In this document: piece by piece, positions 1 through 6,616 of the stretch
How the letters are laid out: each line of letters starts with the position of its first letter
Numbering within the stretch: the first letter of the stretch is position 1
Assembly (NCBI GenBank): GCA_014796735.1
Contig: JAAVIG010000114.1
Coordinates: 1-15,313 of the forward strand
Source: Oscillospiraceae bacterium
GTDB lineage: Bacteria; Bacillota; Clostridia; Oscillospirales; Ruminococcaceae
Length of the DNA: 15,313 nt
Direction of reading: 5' to 3'
The notes under the pieces: generated by a model
What the model was told of the DNA's origin: nothing
Databases searched by the model: none
The model's input: only the letters and a program-made list of their open reading frames with translations
Made by a program: the position numbers and the translations under genes

Positions 1-316
1 GTCCGCATACAACAAAGTCGAATCGATTTTCAAAGGAAAGAGCCGTCATATCGAGACAAAGCCACTGTATTTCCGTTGTTTTTTCGGCCGCCGCGGTAAG
101 CATCTCGGAAGACAGGTCGCAGCCCGTCACCTTATAGTCCAAGCTTTTTAACGGCACAGAAAGACTGCCGCTGCCGCAGGCTAAGTCAAGCAGCTCCCCG
201 CCGTTCTTTTTTTTCCCGTACTTTTTAAATATGCCGTCGTAATACCTTGCCAAATAATTATAGTCAATATTTTCCGTAAGCAGGTCGTAAAAGTACGCAA
301 AATCGCCGTAGCTCAT
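1..316 (-). CDS. Class I SAM-dependent methyltransferase, N-terminal part (cut by window edge)
   Basis: The reverse strand encodes 105 codons from an ATG at 316 and runs off the left edge, so only the N-terminal part is present. The protein starts MSYGDFAYFYDLLTENIDYN, typical of small Firmicutes methyltransferases. Near residues 42-50 lies the glycine-rich SAM-binding motif I (LLDLACGSGSL), followed by an acidic residue ending strand beta-2 (VTGCDLSSEML) and a later CLDMTAL segment that fits motif II/III. The fold and cofactor are therefore clear; the substrate is not. The start codon overlaps the stop of the upstream regulator gene in an ATGA arrangement (313-316), so the two are probably transcribed together and translationally coupled. 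Which methyl acceptor it uses cannot be told from this fragment. Confidence 0.85.
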   Translation of the reverse strand, partial: MSYGDFAYFYDLLTENIDYNYLARYYDGIFKKYGKKKNGGELLDLACGSGSLSVPLKSLDYKVTGCDLSSEMLTAAAEKTTEIQWLCLDMTALSFENRFDFVVCG

Positions 317-624
317 GATTCCGATTTATCTTCCGGCTCCATACGGTCAAAAGCTAACATATAACCGCCGTTGCCGTAGTTCAGTGTGCGGTTTACGCGG
401 CTGATGGTGGCGGTTGACGCTCCCGTGTCCTTTACTATGTCGTTGTAAATTTTCTTTTCGGTAAGAAGCTTCGCAACTCTTAAACGCTGGGAAATGGAGA
501 TAAGCTCCTGCATTGTGCACAGATCCTCGAAAAAGCTGTAACACTCTTCGACCGATTCAAGCTTTAAAACGGCGTTAAACAAAAATTCAAAATCCTTTGA
601 GTTCTTTTTATCGTTTATATTCAT
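313..624 (-). CDS. YerC/YecD-type TrpR-family DNA-binding regulator
   Basis: A complete 103-residue protein. Its length and sequence match the YerC/YecD family, the TrpR-like regulators of Firmicutes. A predicted helix-turn-helix covers about residues 45-80, with the TrpR-type region IYNDIVKDTGASTATISRVN followed by NYGNGGY near the C-terminus. The start is supported by an AGGAAAGGAAG ribosome binding site just upstream of the ATG at 624 and by a well-placed promoter at 694-722. The gene overlaps the downstream methyltransferase by 4 bases (ATGA). The family's ligand and target genes are not established as far as I know, and the tryptophan-binding role of TrpR should not be assumed for it. 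Family assignment is firm; function is open. Confidence 0.88.
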   Translation of the reverse strand: MNINDKKNSKDFEFLFNAVLKLESVEECYSFFEDLCTMQELISISQRLRVAKLLTEKKIYNDIVKDTGASTATISRVNRTLNYGNGGYMLAFDRMEPEDKSES

Positions 625-693
625 GTTTTCTTCCTTTCCTGTTATCCAACTAAATCGAAAAACAAAGGCTCATTGTGAAAAATCACTGCTATC

Positions 694-722
694 ATTTTAT
701 CACTATAAAGTGTAAAAGTCAA
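694..722 (-). promoter_or_regulatory. Sigma-A promoter of the yerC-like gene
   Basis: On the minus strand TTGACT (717-722) and TAAAAT (694-699) are separated by exactly 17 bases. Transcription would begin near 687 and give a leader of about 60 nt before the ATG at 624. It is divergent from the birA promoter. Confidence 0.75.
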
Positions 723-746
723 GACAAATACGGAATTTGTTTATTT

Positions 747-799
747 TTTTGTAAAATCTGTCAACCTCTCAAAAAAATAGGTTGACAGATTTTACAAAA
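747..799. promoter_or_regulatory. BirA-type operator: long perfect inverted repeat
   Basis: Two perfect 21-base arms (747-767 and 779-799) face each other across 11 bases. The core reads TGTCAACC-N13-GGTTGACA, which resembles the bacterial BirA box (TTGTAAACC-type half sites). The right arm contains the whole -35 hexamer of the birA promoter, so a bound repressor would block RNA polymerase. Position directly before birA-bioY fits autoregulation by biotinyl-AMP-bound BirA. The match to the BirA consensus is from memory; the inverted repeat itself is read directly. Confidence 0.75.
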
Positions 800-810
800 T
801 ATGCTACAAT
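782..810 (+). promoter_or_regulatory. Sigma-A promoter of birA-bioY
   Basis: A consensus TTGACA (782-787) and a near-consensus TACAAT (805-810) are separated by 17 bases. Transcription would start near 817, downstream of the ATG at 811, which rules that ATG out as the birA start. Confidence 0.85.
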
Positions 811-855
811 ATGAAACGGAAAATTTTTCTTTTAAGTGAAAGGATTGTTACTGTT

Positions 856-1863
856 ATGACGGTAAAGGAAAAGCTTCTTCGGATATTGGAGGAAAGCGGA
901 GGCAAGGAGCTTTCGGGTCAGGAGTTAGCGGACAAATTGGGTGTAAGCCGCACCGCCGTCTGGAAAGCGATAAACAGCTTGGGCGATGAGGGCTATACGA
1001 TAGAAGCGGGCAAAGGAAAAGGGTACAAGCTTATAAAAGCGGGAGATTTTCTTTCCGCCGAGGGAGTTCGCTATTATCTTCCCGAGGGAATACGGGGAAA
1101 CGAAATAATTGTCTTAAAGACGGTGGACAGCACCAACACCTACGCAAAAAAGCTTGCCGCGGACGGAGCAAAAAGCGGCACGGTAATAATCGCGGAAGAA
1201 CAGACAGCGGGGAGAGGAAGACGGGGCAACAGCTTTTATTCGCCTATAGGCACGGGGATTTACATGACGGTGATTTTGCGCCCCGAATTTTACAGCTCCG
1301 ATATTGATTTACATCGATCCGGTTCAAAACAGGATTTTAATCCCCTTTTTAAAAACGGATTGGATTTAGTTACCGTCTGCGCGGGCTGCGCCGTTTGCAT
1401 GGCTATTGAAAGCCTTACCGATAAAAAGCCGCTTATAAAATGGGTCAACGACGTGTATCTGGACGGAAAGAAAATCTGCGGGATACTGTCAGAAGCTACC
1501 GCGGATTATGAAGCGAAGTCAATAGACAGCGTTGTGGTGGGTATGGGAATAAATATCACCACCGAGGATTTCCCCGAAGGCTTGGAAAGAAAGGCGGGCG
1601 CACTGGGGGCAGAAATAAACAGAGCGGTGTTGGCGGCAAAGGTGACGGAATGTCTTTTTAAGTGCCTTAACAGAACGAGAGAGGAAAATATAGCGGATTA
1701 CAAGGCTCATTCGCTCGTGCTGGGAAAAGAAGTGAGCTTTACAAAAAGCGGAGCGGAGTATAAGGCAACGGCTGTTGACATAGATATGAACGGAGAGCTT
1801 ATCGTTGAAACCGCAGAGGGCGTTATGACGTTAAATTCGGGAGAGATCTCGGTCAAGCTTTGA
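856..1863 (+). CDS. birA: Bifunctional biotin-[biotin carboxylase] ligase / biotin operon repressor BirA
   Basis: A 335-residue protein when started at the ATG at 856, close to the usual BirA length. An in-frame ATG at 811 is rejected because it sits immediately after the -10 box and before the predicted transcript start; GAAAGGA at 838-844 serves the 856 start. Residues about 1-65 form a winged helix-turn-helix (ELADKLGVSRTAVWKAIN). The catalytic domain follows, with the biotin/AMP loop GRGRRGNSF and the conserved KWVNDVYLDGKKICGILSE. A small C-terminal beta domain ends the protein. The enzyme makes biotinyl-AMP and attaches biotin to carboxylase subunits; with its N-terminal domain it should also act as repressor. 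The operator at 747-799 and the downstream bioY support this. The region between the biotin loop and KWVND (with DLHRSGSKQDFNP) is somewhat longer than in E. coli BirA. Confidence 0.95.
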   Translation: MTVKEKLLRILEESGGKELSGQELADKLGVSRTAVWKAINSLGDEGYTIEAGKGKGYKLIKAGDFLSAEGVRYYLPEGIRGNEIIVLKTVDSTNTYAKKLAADGAKSGTVIIAEEQTAGRGRRGNSFYSPIGTGIYMTVILRPEFYSSDIDLHRSGSKQDFNPLFKNGLDLVTVCAGCAVCMAIESLTDKKPLIKWVNDVYLDGKKICGILSEATADYEAKSIDSVVVGMGINITTEDFPEGLERKAGALGAEINRAVLAAKVTECLFKCLNRTREENIADYKAHSLVLGKEVSFTKSGAEYKATAVDIDMNGELIVETAEGVMTLNSGEISVKL

Positions 1864-1917
1864 CAAAGCCTTGATTTTCACTAAAACAGCAGTTCAAAAG
1901 GAAAGGATATTTATATT

Positions 1918-2472
1918 ATGAAAGAAAATGCAAACGCAAAAGCAAGGATAAAAACGGCCGATTTGGTTATGACAGCTCTTTTTGCCGCAATAGTGGCGGT
2001 TTTTTCTCAAATCGCCGTACCCATGCCCTCACAGGTTTCGGTAACGCTTCAAACCTTTGCGGTAGCTCTCTGCGGCTACACCTTAGGAGCGAAAAAAGGC
2101 ACTGCCGCAATAATGGTTTACATACTTTTAGGCGCGGCGGGCATACCTGTTTTCACAGGCTTTAAGGGCGGGATAGCCTGTATAGCTTCCTTTACGGGCG
2201 GCTTTATTTACGGATTTCTGCCTTTCGCGTTTCTTTGCGGTCTGTCCGCAAAAAACAAGGCTCTGAAAATAGTCTTTGGAATTGTGGGACTTCTGGTTTT
2301 GCACTTTTTCGGTACGCTTCATTATTCTTTCCTTACCTCAAACGGGTTCATCGCTTCGTTTTTATTGGTCTCCGCGCCTTATCTTGTTAAGGACGTTATA
2401 AGCGTTGTGCTTGCCTTTTTCGCTTCCAAAGCGATCGCAAGGGCGGCAGGCAAGCTTGCCGCTTCAAAGTAA
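1918..2472 (+). CDS. bioY: BioY, substrate-binding S component of a biotin ECF transporter
   Basis: A 184-residue hydrophobic membrane protein with about six predicted transmembrane segments, the usual size for BioY. It has the typical loop QIAVPMPSQVSVTLQTFAV early, then TLGAKKGTAA and the region FKGGIACIASFTGGFIYGF, which corresponds to the conserved glycine-rich BioY signature. BioY captures biotin at the cytoplasmic membrane and normally works with the shared EcfA/EcfT energy module, whose genes are not in this window. A GGAAAGGA ribosome binding site precedes the ATG. It lies 54 bases after birA on the same strand with no promoter or terminator seen between, so both should be under the BirA operator. 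A terminator follows at 2513-2544. Confidence 0.95.
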   Translation: MKENANAKARIKTADLVMTALFAAIVAVFSQIAVPMPSQVSVTLQTFAVALCGYTLGAKKGTAAIMVYILLGAAGIPVFTGFKGGIACIASFTGGFIYGFLPFAFLCGLSAKNKALKIVFGIVGLLVLHFFGTLHYSFLTSNGFIASFLLVSAPYLVKDVISVVLAFFASKAIARAAGKLAASK

Positions 2473-2512
2473 TCTGACATTTTTGTTTTCGGATCAACAT
2501 TTATAAAAAAGC

Positions 2513-2544
2513 CTCCCGACACCTTATTAAAAAGCTGTCGGGAG
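2513..2544. terminator. Bidirectional Rho-independent terminator between bioY and htpG
   Basis: A 9-bp GC-rich stem (CTCCCGACA at 2513-2521 with TGTCGGGAG at 2536-2544) is followed by T5 on the plus strand and by a T6 run on the minus strand. It can end both the birA-bioY transcript and the converging htpG transcript; the minus-strand tail is the stronger. Confidence 0.88.
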
Positions 2545-2566
2545 ATGTTTTTGGATTATTTAATTA

Positions 2567-4486
2567 TTACTTAGCCATAACCTTGGAAAGCTCCTCGCTG
2601 AAAGCAACGGGGTCTTCAATTGTCATTCCCTCTATCAGCATAGCCTGAGTATAGAGCAGATCGGCGTAGGTATTCAGCATTTCCTTGTCATTGTCAAACA
2701 GGAATTGAAGCTTATCGAAAATGGGGTGATTGGGGTTGATCTCAAGCACCTTGTCCGCCTTAGCCTTGCGGTCGGTGGGCATTGAGTTAAGCACCTTCTC
2801 CATTTCAACGGAAAGAGCGCCGTCGCTGGTAATGCAGACAGGGTGAGATTTAAGCTTGTTGGTAAGCCTTACCGCCGCCACCTTGTCGCCCAAGGCTTCC
2901 TTGATAGCGTCGCAAAGCTCCTTGCTGCCCTCGTTCTTTTCCTTGATCTCCTTCTTTTCCTCCTCGGTTTCAAGATCAAGGTCGCCGCCCTGTACCGACT
3001 TGAATTTCTTTTCGTTGTAATCAACCATCATTTGCAGGCAAAATTCGTCTACGTTATCGGTAAGGTACAGTATTTCATAGCCCTTGTCCTTTACGCTTTC
3101 AACAACAGGCAGCGCGTCTATCCTTTCAACGCTTTCGCCCGACGCATAGTAAATGCAGTCCTGTCCCTCTTTCATTCCCGTAACGTATTCCTCGAGGGTA
3201 ACGGGCTTCTTATCCTTGCTTGAAGTGAACATCAGCAGATCTTGCAGCAATTCCTTGTTCATTCCGTAGCCGTTGTAAACGCCGAATTTCATCTGCAAGC
3301 CGAAAGCCTTCCAGAATTCCTCGTACTTTTCCCTGTCGTTGCTCAGCATTTTCTTAAGCTCGTTTTTAATGGTTCTTTCAAGGGACTTTGCTATAATTTT
3401 AAGCTGACGGTCGTGCTGAAGCATTTCGCGGCTGATATTAAGTGATAAGTCTTCACTGTCCACCAAGCCCTTTACAAAGCTGAAGTGGTCGGGCAGCAGA
3501 TCGCTGCACTTATCCATTATAAGAACGCCGTTGGAATAAAGCTGCAAGCCTTTTTCATATTCCTTTGAGTAATAATCGTAGGGCGCTTTTTTGGGAATAA
3601 ACATCAGCGCGGAATAGGTAGCGCTGCCCTCTGTTTTGCTGTGGATATGTGTAAGAGGCTCGGTGTAATCATAGAATTTTTCCTGATAAAAGCTGTTGTA
3701 GTCCTCGTCCTTAAGCTCTGTCTTATTTTTCTTCCAGATGGGGATCATGCTGTTTAAGGTCTCGTCCTCGGTATGTTCCTCGTACTTCTCGCTTTCGGGA
3801 GCGTCCTCGGGGGCGTCCTCCTTGGGGTGACGGTGAGTGACCTCCATTTTAATGGGGTAACGGATATAGTCGGAATATTTTTTTACAAGGCTTCTTATTT
3901 TGTACTCCGCAAGGAACTCCTCATAATCCTCATCGTCGGTGTTTTCCTTTAAATAAAGGGTAATTTCGGTGCCGCCGGTTTCCTTTTCGCACTCCTCAAC
4001 GGTGTATCCGTCAACACCCTCGCTGGTCCAAAGGTAGGCGGTATCGGAGCCGTAGGCCTTTGATTTAACGGTAACCTTTCCCGCAACCATAAAGGCGGAG
4101 TAAAAGCCTACGCCGAACTGCCCGATAACGGAGACCTCCTCGGAATTTTCCGCGTTTTCCTCGGCTTTCATAGCCTCCTTGAATTTCAGGGAGCCGGACT
4201 GCGCGATAACGCCTAAATTGTTTTCCAATTCCTCCTGCGTCATTCCTATACCGTTGTCGGAAATAGTGAGAGTGCGGGCTTCTTTGTCGGGGGTGATCCT
4301 GATGTGAAAATCGCCGCGGTCAAGTCCCAGATTTTCGTTAAGGGATTTAAAGTACAGCTTGTCCATTGCGTCGCTGGCATTGGAGATTAACTCGCGGATA
4401 AATATTTCCTTGTGAGTGTAAATTGAGTTGATCATCATTTCAAGCAGTCTTTTTGATTCTGCTTTAAAGGCTTTTTTTGCTGACAT
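2567..4486 (-). CDS. htpG: Molecular chaperone HtpG (bacterial Hsp90)
   Basis: A full-length 639-residue Hsp90 (bacterial HtpG is usually 610-640). The N-terminal GHKL ATPase domain shows the helix with IRELISNASDAMDKL (E and N of the ATP site), then ISDNGIGM, the lid region NNLGVIAQSGS, and GQFGVGFYSAFMV. The middle domain contains YSNGVLIMDKCSDLLP and LSLNISREMLQHDRQLK with the catalytic arginine region. The C-terminal dimerisation domain ends the protein. It is a cytosolic ATP-driven chaperone. GGAAAGGAAC lies just before the ATG at 4486. An acidic stretch (residues about 215-240, rich in E and D) links the N-terminal and middle domains. The gene has its own promoter with a CIRCE element over the start point, so it is expected to be controlled by HrcA. 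Confidence 0.97.
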   Translation of the reverse strand: MSAKKAFKAESKRLLEMMINSIYTHKEIFIRELISNASDAMDKLYFKSLNENLGLDRGDFHIRITPDKEARTLTISDNGIGMTQEELENNLGVIAQSGSLKFKEAMKAEENAENSEEVSVIGQFGVGFYSAFMVAGKVTVKSKAYGSDTAYLWTSEGVDGYTVEECEKETGGTEITLYLKENTDDEDYEEFLAEYKIRSLVKKYSDYIRYPIKMEVTHRHPKEDAPEDAPESEKYEEHTEDETLNSMIPIWKKNKTELKDEDYNSFYQEKFYDYTEPLTHIHSKTEGSATYSALMFIPKKAPYDYYSKEYEKGLQLYSNGVLIMDKCSDLLPDHFSFVKGLVDSEDLSLNISREMLQHDRQLKIIAKSLERTIKNELKKMLSNDREKYEEFWKAFGLQMKFGVYNGYGMNKELLQDLLMFTSSKDKKPVTLEEYVTGMKEGQDCIYYASGESVERIDALPVVESVKDKGYEILYLTDNVDEFCLQMMVDYNEKKFKSVQGGDLDLETEEEKKEIKEKNEGSKELCDAIKEALGDKVAAVRLTNKLKSHPVCITSDGALSVEMEKVLNSMPTDRKAKADKVLEINPNHPIFDKLQFLFDNDKEMLNTYADLLYTQAMLIEGMTIEDPVAFSEELSKVMAK

Positions 4487-4628
4487 TTTCTTTGTTCCTT
4501 TCCTTTGTTTATTTTACGGATTTACTTCTGATGTAAATCTTTAATTTTCGCCGAAGTTTTCGTTTATTTAATTTTTCGCTTTGGAAACAGTCGGTTACAA
4601 ACTCTAACTTTGACCGTATATTTCGTTT

Positions 4629-4655
4629 TTAGCACTCTATCTCTTAGAGTGCTAA
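4629..4655. promoter_or_regulatory. CIRCE element (HrcA operator)
   Basis: TTAGCACTC-N9-GAGTGCTAA, a perfect match to the CIRCE consensus. It covers the predicted transcription start of htpG (about 4653), the normal place for HrcA repression of heat-shock genes. Confidence 0.96.
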
Positions 4656-4659
4656 AAAT

Positions 4660-4687
4660 ATTATATCACTTTTTTCGCGCTTGTCAA
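4660..4687 (-). promoter_or_regulatory. Sigma-A promoter of htpG
   Basis: On the minus strand a consensus TTGACA (4682-4687) and a consensus TATAAT (4660-4665) are separated by 16 bases. The CIRCE element begins 4 bases after the -10 box. The untranslated leader is about 165 nt. Confidence 0.9.
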
Positions 4688-4731
4688 TGGGGATTTGTGA
4701 AAATTTTTTGAAAAATATTTTTTTGCGCAAC

Positions 4732-4760
4732 TTGACTTTTGGGCGGGTTTATGGTAAAGT
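4732..4760 (+). promoter_or_regulatory. Promoter of the GNAT acetyltransferase gene
   Basis: TTGACT (4732-4737), 17 bases, then TAAAGT (4755-4760) preceded by TATGG, close to an extended -10. Transcription would start near 4767, about 75 nt before the chosen ATG at 4843. It is divergent from the htpG promoter. Confidence 0.65.
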
Positions 4761-4842
4761 AGTATGCGTAGATTTTGCGCAGGGCTTTAAAGGTGGTTTT
4801 ACGGTTTTAAAAATTATACGCGAAAGGTATCTGATAAGTACA

Positions 4843-5310
4843 ATGCTGAAATTATATAGACCCGAATTAAGCGATTTACATTTTAGGCAACACCTTTTGA
4901 GCGACCCCGATACTATGTCATATAACGAGAAATGGGGCGGAACGATTTCTTTTCCGAGAGAAAAATGGAATTCATGGTACGAGCGCTGGGTCTGCGATAA
5001 GGAAAATAAGTACTTTTACAGTTATTTACAAGATACCGAAACAAATGATTTTGTTGGAGAGACCGCCTATCATTACGACGAAGAAAGAAAAATATTCATA
5101 TGTGATATAATCGTGCTTGCGGGGCTTCGCGGAAACGGTTTCGGAACGGAAGGGCTTAAGCTTTTGTGCGACCGCGCAAGGAACAACGGAGTTGATGTTA
5201 TTTACGACGATATTGCCGCCGATAATCCTTCGGTGAATTTGTTTTTAAAAAACGGATTTGTGATCGATTATCAAACCGACGAGATTGTTATGGTGAAAAA
5301 AGAGCTGTAA
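4843..5310 (+). CDS. GNAT-family N-acetyltransferase
   Basis: A 155-residue protein from the ATG at 4843. The open frame extends back to 4681, but that stretch contains the promoter at 4732-4760 and has no ribosome binding site, so the upstream starts are rejected. Residues 1-20 (MLKLYRPELSDLHFRQHLLS) are the usual first strand and helix of GNAT proteins. The acetyl-CoA pyrophosphate loop is LRGNGFGTEGLKLL around residue 100, and IAADNPSVNLFLKNGF is the classic C-terminal motif B with the conserved NxxSxxLFxKxGF pattern. The tryptophan-rich region KWNSWYERW is likely part of the acceptor pocket. Acceptor unknown: small molecules, protein N-termini or antibiotics are all possible. The ribosome binding site (GAAAGG at 4822-4827) is farther from the ATG than usual. 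Confidence 0.85.
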   Translation: MLKLYRPELSDLHFRQHLLSDPDTMSYNEKWGGTISFPREKWNSWYERWVCDKENKYFYSYLQDTETNDFVGETAYHYDEERKIFICDIIVLAGLRGNGFGTEGLKLLCDRARNNGVDVIYDDIAADNPSVNLFLKNGFVIDYQTDEIVMVKKEL

Positions 5311-5374
5311 AGATGATCCGCGGCTGTTCTTATCATTAGAAATTAAAATGTGCGGATTGTGAGGTAATATAATT

Positions 5375-5935
5375 GTGAATATTATAGATACAATCAGCAG
5401 AAGGCATAGTTACAGAGGCAAATATAAGTCGGTTACTGTTCCCAGAGAAGATTTAATAACAATAATGAAAGCAGGGCTCAACGCTCCGTCAGGCTGTAAT
5501 AAGCAGACAACAAGCCTAATAGCTGTAGATGATAAGGAAGTACTGAAAAAACTGCATAAGGTGATAAATCCTCCGGCCGGAGAAACCGCTCCTGCTATGA
5601 TATGTGTTTTAACGCAAAGAATAAACGCATACAGAGATAAATGCTTTGCGGTTCAGGACTATTCGGCCGCAATTGAAAATATGCTGTTGGCAATAGTTGA
5701 ACTCGGATATCAGAGCTGCTGGTACGAGGGGCACATTACCGATGAAGATAAAATCGGTTATCAAATGGCGCAGATCCTTAACGTTCCCGATAACTATGAG
5801 TTGGTGTGTTTTTTGCCTGTTGGTATTGCAGAAACAGAACCGACTGTACCAAAGAAGCGAACTTTTGAGGAAAGAGCGTGGTTTAACGCGTTTCCTGATA
5901 TTCAAAAAGATTTTCAGATTTGTCAAGAGGAATAA
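5375..5935 (+). CDS. Nitroreductase-family FMN oxidoreductase
   Basis: A 186-residue protein of the nitroreductase fold. It begins with a GTG at 5375, ten bases after a GAGG ribosome binding site. Residues 9-14 RRHSYR give the FMN phosphate-binding arginines, ApSGCNKQ (near 37-44) fits the second FMN contact segment, and SAAIENMLLAIVELGYQSCW is the hallmark helix with the flavin-facing residues. Such enzymes act as homodimers and move hydride from NAD(P)H through FMN to nitro compounds, quinones or other acceptors. The physiological substrate cannot be named. It lies 64 bases after the GNAT gene on the same strand, with no terminator seen between, so the two may be co-transcribed. The C-terminus is short compared with larger nitroreductases. 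Confidence 0.88.
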   Translation: MNIIDTISRRHSYRGKYKSVTVPREDLITIMKAGLNAPSGCNKQTTSLIAVDDKEVLKKLHKVINPPAGETAPAMICVLTQRINAYRDKCFAVQDYSAAIENMLLAIVELGYQSCWYEGHITDEDKIGYQMAQILNVPDNYELVCFLPVGIAETEPTVPKKRTFEERAWFNAFPDIQKDFQICQEE

Positions 5936-6010
5936 GATTTTACAGGTTGAAAACTAAATATGTCTGCTTGTAATATTGGCATTTGATAATTTGTTTTTTG
6001 GGAGTGTATT

Positions 6011-6463
6011 ATGTTAGCCAAAAATAAAAGCGGTTGGACATTACTTGAGTATTTAGATATTGCTGAAAGTGATATTTGTAAATATAACAATGTAACAGGT
6101 GCTTATGCTATTTTGATGATCAGAGATAAATTTGTTGTTGGGTTTAATAGTTGGAGAAATCAGTGGGAGCTTCCGTTCGGTGGTATAGAAGAAGGGGAAA
6201 CAGCAAGACAAGCGGCAATCAGAGAATTGTATGAAGAGACGCATCAAAAAATTACAGAACTCAATTTTAAAGGGTTGATCAAAGTTGAAGATCCAAAAGG
6301 AGTTATTAAATATCAAGCTGTCTTTGTGGGCTGTCAAAATGAATTATCTCCGTTTATTCATGAAGAAAATGATGAGATGGAAAAAATATATCTGTGGGAT
6401 ATGAAAGAGGACATAGGATATGTAGATGAGTGCGATATTAAAATAGTCGAGATAGTTTGCTGA
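6011..6463 (+). CDS. Nudix hydrolase, copy 1
   Basis: A 150-residue single-domain Nudix protein. The Nudix box lies at about residues 57-79: GGIEEGETARQAAIRELYEE, with all the metal-binding glutamates of REUXEE present, but the conserved glycine that follows is replaced by histidine (EETHQK). PFGG precedes it, where PSGG or PGG is usual. It should hydrolyse a nucleoside diphosphate linked to another group; the true substrate is unknown. The start follows a GGGAG ribosome binding site (6001-6004). The gene is more AT-rich than the core genes to the left. A second copy at 6617-7069 is 84% identical by my residue count (about 24 differences in 150). The C-terminal 25 residues are nearly identical in the two copies, the middle less so. 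Confidence 0.88.
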   Translation: MLAKNKSGWTLLEYLDIAESDICKYNNVTGAYAILMIRDKFVVGFNSWRNQWELPFGGIEEGETARQAAIRELYEETHQKITELNFKGLIKVEDPKGVIKYQAVFVGCQNELSPFIHEENDEMEKIYLWDMKEDIGYVDECDIKIVEIVC

Positions 6464-6468
6464 TTATT

Positions 6469-6496
6469 TGCCCGACACATTCAAATTTGTTGGGCA
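6469..6496 (+). other. Hairpin after Nudix copy 1
   Basis: TGCCCGACA (6469-6477) can pair with TGTTGGGCA (6488-6496), including one G-U pair, around a 10-base loop. There is no T run, so it is not a normal intrinsic terminator. The equivalent place after Nudix copy 2 lacks it. Confidence 0.5.
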
Positions 6497-6498
6497 GG

Positions 6499-6504
6499 TA
6501 TAAT
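6499..6504 (+). promoter_or_regulatory. Possible -10 box before the truncated tRNA-Leu
   Basis: A perfect TATAAT lies 18 bases before the tRNA 5' end, a normal distance for a tRNA promoter, but no good -35 hexamer is at 16-18 bases upstream (cacatt at best). This sequence is missing before the intact tRNA copy at 7090. Confidence 0.35.
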
Positions 6505-6510
6505 AGACGG

Positions 6511-6560
6511 AAAACTTAATATGCGGGTATGGCGGAACTGGCAGACGCACCAGATTTAGG
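6511..6560 (+). repeat. 50-bp perfect direct repeat, left copy (tRNA-Leu leader and 5' half)
   Basis: Identical, base for base, to 7078-7127: 12 bases of leader plus the first 38 bases of tRNA-Leu. Identity stops at 6560, inside the anticodon loop, directly after the TAG anticodon and its following G. Confidence 0.95.
6523..6560 (+). pseudogene. tRNA-Leu(UAG) 5' half, truncated in the anticodon loop
   Basis: The acceptor 5' strand (GCGGGTA), the D arm and the anticodon 5' stem with the TAG anticodon are intact and identical to the complete gene at 7090. After 6560 the sequence is unrelated (CAGTGTTACT), so there is no variable arm, T arm or acceptor 3' strand. It cannot make a functional tRNA. 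It is the left boundary of the duplicated segment. Confidence 0.92.
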
Positions 6561-6616
6561 CAGTGTTACTACAGTGAATTATAATCAGCTTATTGAAATC
6601 TATATTGGAGTGTGTT

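Noticed and set aside
811..855. Upstream in-frame ATG for birA at 811
   Set aside because: It directly follows the -10 box TACAAT and lies before the predicted transcript start; the 15 extra residues are not part of the BirA winged helix.
2843..3445. Plus-strand open frames of 126 and 67 residues
   Set aside because: They lie wholly antisense to htpG, with no ribosome binding sites; shadows of its codon bias.
4681..4842. Upstream extension of the GNAT gene to 4681
   Set aside because: The stretch contains the gene's own promoter and the htpG -35 region, lacks a ribosome binding site, and the extra residues do not fit the GNAT fold.
6593..6616. Upstream ATG of Nudix copy 2
   Set aside because: Copy 1 has no counterpart, and the GGAG site fits the start at 6617.
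6523..6616. The truncated tRNA plus following bases as a riboswitch or T-box
   Set aside because: No T-box consensus (TGGNACCGCG-like) or terminator follows; the sequence is simply a tRNA 5' half joined to unrelated DNA.
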